Made by a program: the position numbers and the translations under genes. Below the pieces are notes generated by a model that searched no databases, was not told the origin of the DNA, and worked only from the letters and a program-made list of their open reading frames with translations. Of a DNA stretch of 5,183 nt, positions 1 through 5,183 are shown piece after piece. The stretch is from positions 1 to 5,183 of the forward strand of contig DOIU01000076.1 in the NCBI GenBank assembly GCA_003511825.1, given 5' to 3'. The stretch is from Gammaproteobacteria bacterium (GTDB taxonomy: Bacteria > Pseudomonadota > Gammaproteobacteria > Granulosicoccales > Granulosicoccaceae). The number at the start of each line of letters is the position of its first letter. Within the stretch, counting starts at the first letter, position 1.

Positions 1-474
1 CCGGCGCAGCAATTGGCGTTGTTTCAGCTATTGCAGTGCTCCCTTACCGGCTCGGCCAGCCGTCTTTTCCTAGAGAGTAAAAGTCTGGAATTGATTGCGC
101 TATTGCTCGGCAGTCTCCACGAGGCGCCGAACAGTGCGTGCAAGCTGCGCGAGGGTGATATCGAAAAGATCCATCTCGCCCGCGATATTTTGCTGCAAAA
201 TCCCGCTGACCCACCCAGTTTACGCGCGCTTGCGCGCCAGGTGGGTACCAATGAGTTCAAACTCAAATCCGGCTTTAAATCCATTTTCGGCACGACGGTG
301 TTCGCCTATGTGCGCCAGCAACGGATGGAACAAGCGCGGGTCCTACTGGCTTGCAGCGACAGCAGCGTGACCCAGGTGGCCCTCCAGGTCGGCTACGCCA
401 GTCCGGGCCATTTTGTCGAGGCCTTTAAAGCACAGTTTGGTATCACGCCCGGCCGGCTGCGCGCGCGAACATAA
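1..474 (+). CDS. AraC-family transcriptional regulator, PchR/YbtA-like, C-terminal part (5' end outside window)
   Basis: The frame is open from base 1 and ends at TAA 472-474, giving 157 visible residues. Family members are about 300 residues, so the N-terminal effector-binding half lies upstream of the window. The TTG at 13 is only the first start-like codon here and is not the real start. The C-terminal AraC DNA-binding domain is complete: the first helix-turn-helix spans about residues 73-97 (SLRALARQVG then FKLKSGFKSIFG), and the second about 121-154 (SVTQVALQVGYASPGHF then FGITPGRLR). The segment before it (TGSASRLFLESKSLELIALLL, about 16-36) and the NEFKLKSGFKSIFGTTVFAYVR stretch resemble the PchR/YbtA siderophore regulators. 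In those proteins the ferric siderophore is the co-effector and siderophore uptake genes are activated. Three siderophore-type transporter genes follow on the same strand and are the likely targets. AraC-family membership is very secure. The PchR/YbtA subgroup is an inference from sequence resemblance and context. Confidence 0.9.
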   Translation, partial: PAQQLALFQLLQCSLTGSASRLFLESKSLELIALLLGSLHEAPNSACKLREGDIEKIHLARDILLQNPADPPSLRALARQVGTNEFKLKSGFKSIFGTTVFAYVRQQRMEQARVLLACSDSSVTQVALQVGYASPGHFVEAFKAQFGITPGRLRART

Positions 475-513
475 AGAAGCGGCCCCCTGCGTTTGGGCTG
501 ATCGCAAACTGCG

Positions 514-540
514 CCGTTTTACCGAAAAAAAAATCCGTTT
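514..540. repeat. CCGTTT direct repeat with 21-bp spacing, candidate activator operator
   Basis: CCGTTT occurs at 514-519 and again at 535-540, exactly 21 bp start to start, about two helical turns. A further CGTTT lies at 490-494. AraC-family proteins with two helix-turn-helix motifs often bind direct repeats with this phasing close to the -35 region. The site lies between the regulator gene and the transporter genes. Assignment as the operator of the adjacent regulator is inference, because a six-base repeat can arise by chance. Confidence 0.35.
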
Positions 541-543
541 CGG
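522..543. repeat. Short inverted repeat around an A9 tract
   Basis: CCGAAA at 522-527 is the reverse complement of TTTCGG at 538-543, with 10 bases between them. Nine consecutive A residues run from 525 to 533, overlapping the left arm. This overlaps the CCGTTT direct repeat. It could be part of an operator, and the A-tract may bend the DNA. The stem is too short and has no following T-run on the + strand, so it does not look like a terminator. Confidence 0.3.
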
Positions 544-568
544 GAAAGTCGACGCTCTCCGTGCCGAT

Positions 569-574
569 TAAGAT
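569..574 (+). promoter_or_regulatory. Weak candidate -10 element of the transporter operon
   Basis: TAAGAT matches the TATAAT consensus at four of six positions and would place a transcript start about 20-25 bases before the chosen ATG at 605. There is no good -35 hexamer at the right distance, which is usual for a promoter that depends on an AraC-type activator. The direct repeat at 514-540 lies just upstream of where the -35 would be. No recognisable Fur-box palindrome is visible in 475-604. The assignment is tentative. Confidence 0.25.
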
Positions 575-593
575 GCGCTTTTGATGTTGCCGT

Positions 594-598
594 GGAAG
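594..598 (+). promoter_or_regulatory. Shine-Dalgarno GGAAG that decides the MFS start
   Basis: GGAAG lies six bases before the ATG at 605. The earlier in-frame starts (TTG 581, ATG 584) have only a weak AAGA about ten bases upstream of 584. Starting at 605 also gives an N-terminus (MRKLTVMIACLYLVQGLP) that leads directly into the first membrane helix. Confidence 0.6.
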
Positions 599-604
599 CG
601 CGCT

Positions 605-1816
605 ATGCGAAAACTCACCGTCATGATCGCCTGCCTGTATTTGGTCCAGGGGCTGCCGCTCGGCTTGGCGTTTCATGCCTATCCAACCCTGTTGCGCGAC
701 GGTGGCGCCTCTCTGGAAATGATTGCCTGGGTGCCGCTGGCAAGTCTCTCTTGGGTGGTCAAATTTCTCTGGGCACCCGCCGTCGAAAACCGCTGGTTAC
801 TCTCCGTGGGGCGACGTCGCAGCTGGATTTTGCCGATGCAGGCAATACTCGCGTCGTGCATCGCCACCATGGCCTTGGTGCCATTCAATCAAAGCAATGC
901 CGCACTGCTGCTCGCGCTTGCGGCGCTGGCAGCCTTTGTGAGCGCGACCCAGGATATCGCCACCGATGCCCTCGCCGCAGAGCGTTTGCCAAGCGATGCC
1001 TTGGGCGCCATCAATACGCTGCAAGTGGCCTGCTTTATGGTGGGTATGCTGCTCGGCGGCCCAGGGACCTTGATCGGCATTGGTACGTTGGGCCAAGTCA
1101 CCACGTTACTGTTGCTGGTCGCCGTGGTCTTGGTCTGCGGTCTGCCGGTGTTATTCTGGCGCGAACCGGCGCCCGTGCAACGGGATGTCGCAAAACCTGC
1201 AGCGCTTGGCCAGTTTTTACACCGCGCTGCTTCACTGCAGTTACTGGTATTGGGCATCGCCGCCACTGCAGGCGGTGCTGTGTTGTTCGCCTTGGTCAAG
1301 CTGATACTTGTGGATGCCGGCTGGGAACTCAGCGAGGTGGGCCTGATCGGCACGGTGGAATCCGTCCTGATCATTGTCGGTTGCTTCATTGCCTATGCGT
1401 TGTTGGCAAAAACACAGGTATGGCAGGTCTTGCTCATCGGCTTGGCGATGGTGTTACTCGCCGGACTGTTGTGGCTCGGCATGAGTGCCGGCGAGGGTCC
1501 ACCCGCCGTCTTGCCGGTGTGGTTATCGGTCGTGTTTGGCGGCGGTGGTATTGGCGTGACCACCGTCGCGTCCTACACCCTACTGATGCGGTATGCGCAA
1601 CTGGGGGTACAGCCGGGTACCGATTTCTCAGTCTTTCAGAGTTTTCAAACCCTGGGTGAGTTGGTCGCGGCCTCGGCGGCCACCGCGATCGCCGCGCAAG
1701 CGGGCTACAGCGCGGGTCTGTCGCTAACGCTGGGCATTGTCGTGTTTGCCGTCGCGATCACCCTGGGGTCGCGCGCGACGGTTCAGCGCTTTTATCGGCA
1801 TACCGCCAAGGCATGA
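605..1816 (+). CDS. MFS siderophore permease, RhtX/FptX (YbtX-like) family
   Basis: This is an inner-membrane major facilitator protein of 403 residues from ATG 605, a usual length for the family. Hydrophobic segments cover nearly the whole protein and are consistent with about twelve helices. Family marks are LYLVQGLPLG in helix 1 (11-20), KFLWAPAVENRW after helix 2 (53-64), and ATQDIATDALA (114-124); the last is the signature shared by AmpG and RhtX/FptX permeases. RhtX and FptX each suffice to carry a ferric siderophore (rhizobactin 1021, pyochelin) across the inner membrane, whereas AmpG carries muropeptides. The siderophore assignment rests on the neighbours: a PchR/YbtA-like regulator upstream and two YbtPQ-like ABC genes downstream. 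The stop overlaps the next start as ATGA, so translation is probably coupled. The start at 605 is preferred because of GGAAG six bases upstream; ATG 584 is the alternative. The ligand cannot be told from sequence. Confidence 0.88.
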   Translation: MRKLTVMIACLYLVQGLPLGLAFHAYPTLLRDGGASLEMIAWVPLASLSWVVKFLWAPAVENRWLLSVGRRRSWILPMQAILASCIATMALVPFNQSNAALLLALAALAAFVSATQDIATDALAAERLPSDALGAINTLQVACFMVGMLLGGPGTLIGIGTLGQVTTLLLLVAVVLVCGLPVLFWREPAPVQRDVAKPAALGQFLHRAASLQLLVLGIAATAGGAVLFALVKLILVDAGWELSEVGLIGTVESVLIIVGCFIAYALLAKTQVWQVLLIGLAMVLLAGLLWLGMSAGEGPPAVLPVWLSVVFGGGGIGVTTVASYTLLMRYAQLGVQPGTDFSVFQSFQTLGELVAASAATAIAAQAGYSAGLSLTLGIVVFAVAITLGSRATVQRFYRHTAKA

Positions 1817-3597
1817 GCGCCGCTCCCCGGGTCGCAGCGTCACTGCGTGACCTCATTGGTTTGATGGCCACTGAGCGACGCCGCTTAGGTTATGCGCTGT
1901 GCCTGACGGTTGTAGCAGCACTGTGCGACCTAATTCCTTATGGGTTGTTGTACCTCGCCTTGGAGACGGTGCTCAGTGGCCAGGCGGTGGCCAGTGGATT
2001 GACCACGCTCGCCTGCTGGATGACGTTGGCACTGCTCGCCAAATACGCGCTGTACACAGTGGCTTATCTGCTGAGTCATCAGGCCGCGTTTGCGCTGTTA
2101 GCGCATATTCGCCAGGATCTTGCGCGGCGCATCGCGTGGTCGCCATGGCTGTGGCTGCATCGCTTCAGTAGCGGTGAGCTGAAAAAAATCATCATGCAGG
2201 ACGTGGAGCGTTTAGAGCAGTTCATCGCCCACCACTCGGTGGAAATGATGGCGGCCTTGGTCAGCCCGTTGTTCGTGACGCTATTCCTCGCCTGGTTGGA
2301 TTGGCGTCTCGCGTTGGCGGCGCTCGCGGTGGTACCCGTCGCAGTGCTGGCCCAGTACCTGTTTATGCGCGGCATGCAGGCACGTTACGCCGAGTTTGAG
2401 GCTGTCTCGGCCGATCTCAACGGCGCTATCGTCGAATACGTCCGCAATGCCGCCGTGATGAAGGCGTTCCAACAAGACACCGCGTCGTTCCAGCGGCTGC
2501 GAACTGCACTGGACGCGCACAGCCGCTTAATTGCTGAGATCACGCGACGCACCGTGCCGGGGTGGTCGGTGTTTGCGGTGTTACTCGGCGCCAATGTGTT
2601 TTTTATCTTGCCGGTTGGCATCGGTTTGCACACGCAGGGCTCGCTGGCGCTCACCGATCTGATACTCGCTCTGGTGCTGGGTTCGGGCATGCTCAAGCCG
2701 CTGTTTAAGGTGGTGCGATTCTCCTCCGAGATACAAGAAATACGCATGGGCGTGGCGCGTATGCTACCGTTTCTGCAATGGCAGCCACCGGTGCAGAACA
2801 CGCGAGACATGCCACAGCCACCGGTCATTGTTTGCTGTGACCAGGTGAGCTTCTCATTTGGCCATGTGCCCACAGTCAGGTCTGTGGATCTGAGCTTGGC
2901 GCCCGGCACGACCACCGCGCTGATCGGCCCTTCAGGCGCAGGCAAGTCAACGCTCGCTCAGCTACTGGCAGGCCTGCTCTCGCCCACCTCCGGTGATATC
3001 CGTGTTAACCACACACCGCTGTCCACCCTCGACGACCGTCAACGCTGTGCATTGATTGCCTTGGCCAGTCAGGAGGCGTTTTTGTTTCGCGGCACGCTGC
3101 TGGACAATCTGCGTCTCGGGTGTCCCGGCGCCGGCGACGAGGCGATTGCCACTTCCTTGCGCGTCGCTCAGGCTGAGGCGTTTGTCAACGCCTTGCCCCA
3201 GGGCTTGCACACCTCGGTGGGCGAGCGTGGCGTGCGCCTCTCCGGCGGTGAGCGCCAACGTATCGCCATTGCCCGTGCGTTGCTCGCGGATACGCCGGTA
3301 CTGATTCTGGACGAGGCGACGGCCTTTGCTGATGCGCGCACCGAACGCGCTTTTCATGGCGCCTTGCGTGAGACCTATGCCGACAAGACCTTGTTGGTCA
3401 TCACCCACCGACTGCATGCCATCGAGCGCGCTGATTGTGTGGTGGTCATGGCGCAAGGCCAGTTGGTCGACAGCGGCCCTCACGCGGCACTGTTGCAACG
3501 CTGCCCGCTCTACCAGCGCCTATGGCACCGCCAGCGCGCATCCCAGCGATGGACCTTAGCGGTCCACCCAAGCCACCCGACAGTCTCGCACAGCTAG
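1813..3597 (+). CDS. Siderophore-type ABC half-transporter, fused permease-ATPase, YbtP-like
   Basis: A 594-residue exporter-fold ABC protein. The transmembrane domain covers about residues 1-320, with hydrophobic segments near 26-52, 62-88, 143-163, 165-186, 250-271 and 277-298. The ATPase domain starts near 338: A-loop aromatic F349, Walker A GPSGAGKS 372-379 (K378), Q-loop Q420, X-loop VGERG 469-473, signature LSGGERQ 476-482, Walker B LILDE 497-501, and H-loop H532. All catalytic residues are present. The D-loop region reads EATAFAD (501-507), not the common EATSALD type. Proteins of this group (YbtPQ, IrtAB) have the exporter fold but import ferric siderophores, and they work as heterodimers; the next gene is the likely partner. 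The first codon overlaps the MFS stop (ATGA). AAGG sits only one base before the ATG, too close to act as a ribosome site, so initiation probably relies on coupling; M18 is a less likely start. A hydrophilic tail follows the ATPase core. Import versus export is not settled by sequence. Confidence 0.9.
   Translation: MSAAPRVAASLRDLIGLMATERRRLGYALCLTVVAALCDLIPYGLLYLALETVLSGQAVASGLTTLACWMTLALLAKYALYTVAYLLSHQAAFALLAHIRQDLARRIAWSPWLWLHRFSSGELKKIIMQDVERLEQFIAHHSVEMMAALVSPLFVTLFLAWLDWRLALAALAVVPVAVLAQYLFMRGMQARYAEFEAVSADLNGAIVEYVRNAAVMKAFQQDTASFQRLRTALDAHSRLIAEITRRTVPGWSVFAVLLGANVFFILPVGIGLHTQGSLALTDLILALVLGSGMLKPLFKVVRFSSEIQEIRMGVARMLPFLQWQPPVQNTRDMPQPPVIVCCDQVSFSFGHVPTVRSVDLSLAPGTTTALIGPSGAGKSTLAQLLAGLLSPTSGDIRVNHTPLSTLDDRQRCALIALASQEAFLFRGTLLDNLRLGCPGAGDEAIATSLRVAQAEAFVNALPQGLHTSVGERGVRLSGGERQRIAIARALLADTPVLILDEATAFADARTERAFHGALRETYADKTLLVITHRLHAIERADCVVVMAQGQLVDSGPHAALLQRCPLYQRLWHRQRASQRWTLAVHPSHPTVSHS
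3550..3566 (+). repeat. Small perfect hairpin near the 3' end of the first ABC gene
   Basis: TGGACC (3550-3555) and GGTCCA (3561-3566) form a perfect six-base stem with a five-base loop TTAGC. It lies within the codons for residues 580-585 of the first ABC protein, 38 bases before the next start codon. No T-run follows, so it is not an intrinsic terminator. It could slow ribosomes or protect mRNA ends between the two subunit genes, or be chance. Confidence 0.3.
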
Positions 3598-3598
3598 G
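3596..3598 (+). promoter_or_regulatory. Minimal ribosome site AGG of the second ABC gene, overlapping the upstream stop
   Basis: AGG at 3596-3598 lies six bases before ATG 3605 and shares two bases with the TAG stop (3595-3597) of the first ABC gene. In this frame a TAG at 3557 blocks extension, and no ATG occurs between it and 3605. The next in-frame ATG, at 3626, has no ribosome site. Confidence 0.45.
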
Positions 3599-3604
3599 CG
3601 CATC

Positions 3605-5183
3605 ATGGCATCTGTGACTGATATCATGCGGCAGGTCATCCACTGCAGCGAGCGATCCCCCTACCCGTTCTACCGCAGCATCGCACTGCGATGTCTGGAA
3701 CGCACGCTCTCGATCGCGCCGTTCTTTGTCGCCTATGTGTGGCTTTCTCACACGATGGCTTCCGGTGTGTCAGGTTCCGAGCTTGCATTGCCGCTCGACG
3801 ATCTTACAACCGTCTGGATAGGGGCAGGCGTATTGGCATTGATGCTTGCTGGACAACTGCTGTTTTCGTACCTCGGACAATTACAGAGTTTCCTCAGCGC
3901 GTACGAGCTGACCCGTGGCTACCGCGAATCCCTAATCAACCAGGTGCGACGTCTACCCTTGGGGCAGCTACACCAGCAGCGCGCGGGCCACTTGGCCAGC
4001 ATGCTCACTGACGACGTCAATCGTGTGGAGAAAATCTTTACCCATCTGACGGCTGAACTGGCAGCGGCGGTCCTGGTGCCACTCTTGCTGTGGCTGCCAT
4101 TGCTGTGGATAGACTGGCGTTTGGCTGCTGCCCTGATGTTGCCATTGCCTGCGGGCTTTTTGTTATTGCACATCACTCGACGGGGATTTTTACAGCAGGT
4201 GGCGCGCAAGCAAACGCACAGTCTCGACGTGTCAGGCCTGCTTGTGGAGTATGTCGCCGGCATTAAAACCCTGCGGCTGTTCAACCAGGCGGCTGTCTGG
4301 CTGCGCACCCTGGATGGGCATTTTCAGCGGATGCGACAGCAGAGTATGCGGGTTGAAGCTTGGGGGGCGGGCCCGGTGCAAGTCTATCGCTTGGCGCTCG
4401 AGCTGAGTCTGGTGCTGCTATTGCTGGTCGGCGCACAACTCGCGGCAGCAGATGCCTTGTCCACGCTGCATTGGTTGCTGTTCGCCATGCTCGCGTACAA
4501 GCTGATTGACCCGTTACTGGAAGCGGCCGCCTTCTGGGCTGAGCTGCGCGCCATGGCACAAAGTGGCACGCGTATCGCCGCCCTGCTCGATCAGCCCGGC
4601 GCGGCGTTTGGCCAGGAATTCTGCAAGCCCGATACGTTTGAGGTGCATTTTGAGCGCGTCGGTTTTCGCTACCATGACGAATGGGTGCTCAGGGATATCA
4701 CGTTCACGGCACCAGCGGGCCGCGTGACCGCGATCGTCGGACCGTCGGGTGCGGGCAAATCCACCCTGATGCAACTGATCGCGCGCTTTTATGCGCCGCA
4801 AACCGGTGTCATTTCTCTCGGGGGCATCGATCTGAGCACACTGCACAGCGATGCGCTCTACGGGCATTTGAGCGTGGTCTTTCAGGACGTACAACTGTTT
4901 GATGGCAGTGTGTTGGAGAACGTCCGCATCGGTCAACCCACGGCTTCCGACACAGCCGTGATCGCGGCATGCCGGGCGGCATGGTGTCATGACTTTGTTT
5001 CACAGTTACCCCAGGGCTATCACACGCGCATCGGTGAAGATGGGCAGCGACTCTCCGGCGGAGAACGGCAGCGTCTGTCTATCGCCCGCGCGCTGTTGCG
5101 CGACGCCCCGGTGTTGTTGCTCGACGAGGCGACCGCTTCCGTCGACCCCGATACGCAATACGAAATCCAGCAAGCCCTATCAG
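3605..5183 (+). CDS. Second siderophore-type ABC half-transporter, YbtQ-like (3' end outside window)
   Basis: The frame is open from ATG 3605 to the window edge, giving 526 complete codons. About 50-80 residues, including the H-loop histidine, should follow outside. The permease domain spans about residues 1-325, with hydrophobic segments near 28-48, 69-92, 148-168, 171-190, 261-282 and 286-306. The ATPase domain starts near 345: A-loop tyrosine Y356, Walker A GPSGAGKS 379-386 (K385), Q-loop Q427, X-loop IGEDG 476-480, signature LSGGERQ 483-489, Walker B VLLLDE 503-508, and D-loop ATASVD 509-514. All catalytic residues visible so far are intact. It shares the architecture of the preceding gene but clearly differs in sequence, as expected for the second half of a heterodimer such as YbtPQ or IrtAB, which import ferric siderophores despite the exporter fold. 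The gap to the upstream stop is 7 bp, so the two are co-transcribed and probably made in similar amounts. No internal stop or frameshift is seen. The specific ligand is unknown. Confidence 0.88.
   Translation, partial: MASVTDIMRQVIHCSERSPYPFYRSIALRCLERTLSIAPFFVAYVWLSHTMASGVSGSELALPLDDLTTVWIGAGVLALMLAGQLLFSYLGQLQSFLSAYELTRGYRESLINQVRRLPLGQLHQQRAGHLASMLTDDVNRVEKIFTHLTAELAAAVLVPLLLWLPLLWIDWRLAAALMLPLPAGFLLLHITRRGFLQQVARKQTHSLDVSGLLVEYVAGIKTLRLFNQAAVWLRTLDGHFQRMRQQSMRVEAWGAGPVQVYRLALELSLVLLLLVGAQLAAADALSTLHWLLFAMLAYKLIDPLLEAAAFWAELRAMAQSGTRIAALLDQPGAAFGQEFCKPDTFEVHFERVGFRYHDEWVLRDITFTAPAGRVTAIVGPSGAGKSTLMQLIARFYAPQTGVISLGGIDLSTLHSDALYGHLSVVFQDVQLFDGSVLENVRIGQPTASDTAVIAACRAAWCHDFVSQLPQGYHTRIGEDGQRLSGGERQRLSIARALLRDAPVLLLDEATASVDPDTQYEIQQALS

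Noticed and set aside
481..510. Possible transcription terminator after the regulator gene
   Set aside because: Only weak pairings exist (GCCC 482-485 with GGGC 495-498; GTTTG 491-495 with CAAAC 505-509), and no T-run follows on the + strand. Read-through from the regulator into the transporters cannot be excluded.
475..604. Fur box
   Set aside because: A Fur site would be expected for an iron-uptake locus, but no stretch resembling the AT-rich Fur palindrome is visible. It may lie upstream of the regulator gene, outside the window.
889..1389. 166-codon open frame on the - strand
   Set aside because: Antisense to the MFS gene; the low-complexity Ala/Ser/Thr/Pro composition is typical of a shadow frame, and no family motif is seen.
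592..1659. Long 355-codon open frame on the + strand in a different frame
   Set aside because: It lies almost wholly inside the MFS gene. Its product is rich in Arg, Cys, His and Gly with no recognisable domain or membrane pattern, as expected of an out-of-frame reading of G+C-rich DNA, while the MFS frame gives clear family motifs.
605..1816. AmpG muropeptide permease as the identity of the MFS gene
   Set aside because: The QDIATDA-type motif is shared with AmpG, but the context of a siderophore-type regulator and YbtPQ-like ABC genes, and the 403-residue length, fit RhtX/FptX better.
2385..3498. Two long - strand open frames (2385-2945 and 2962-3498)
   Set aside because: Both are antisense to the first ABC gene, which has complete and correctly ordered ATPase motifs in its own frame. 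Their products show no domains.
3919..4990. Several open frames of 60-160 codons on both strands across the second ABC gene
   Set aside because: The + strand frame from 3605 reads through without a stop and encodes all ABC motifs. The others are shadows that appear prominent only because the real gene runs off the window.
1813..5183. Lipid A (MsbA-like) or CydDC-type exporter pair
   Set aside because: The fold alone would allow it, but the tandem heterodimeric arrangement, the AFAD D-loop and the siderophore-type neighbours favour the YbtPQ group. Transport direction is still inferred, not shown.

Overview
The window carries part of a bacterial iron-siderophore uptake locus. All genes lie on the + strand and are packed as in an operon. 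In order they are: the 3' half of an AraC-family regulator of the PchR/YbtA type (1-474), a 130-bp gap that holds the only plausible control region, a complete MFS permease of the RhtX/FptX (YbtX-like) siderophore group (605-1816), a complete exporter-fold ABC half-transporter with fused permease and ATPase (1813-3597), and a second, divergent half-transporter of the same type (3605 to the window edge). The second half-transporter is cut off just after its Walker B motif. The window holds no tRNA, rRNA, CRISPR array, insertion sequence or phage gene.

The organism is most likely a Gram-negative proteobacterium, probably gamma- or beta-. The DNA is fairly G+C-rich, genes overlap or abut, and this set of one PchR/YbtA-like regulator, one RhtX/FptX-like permease and two YbtP/YbtQ-like ABC subunits is known from pyochelin, yersiniabactin and related loci in Pseudomonas, Yersinia and relatives. 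Species cannot be assigned from the sequence.

Proposed working, by analogy with the known systems: an outer-membrane TonB-dependent receptor (not in the window) brings the ferric siderophore into the periplasm. The MFS permease and/or the heterodimeric ABC pair then move it across the inner membrane. The regulator senses the intracellular ferric siderophore and activates the transporter operon. The 475-604 gap contains a CCGTTT direct repeat spaced exactly 21 bp, an A9 tract and a short inverted repeat, just upstream of a weak -10-like hexamer. This is the geometry expected of an AraC-family activator site, although no binding is shown.

Coupling is tight. The MFS stop and first ABC start overlap as ATGA, and the first ABC stop is 7 bp from the second ABC start. 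I see no siderophore-biosynthesis gene here, so the window cannot say whether the host makes the siderophore or only takes up one made by others. The system is recognisable in kind and I found no evidence of a wholly new one. The most useful leads are the operator-like repeats, the doubled inner-membrane transport and the asymmetry between the two ABC subunits.
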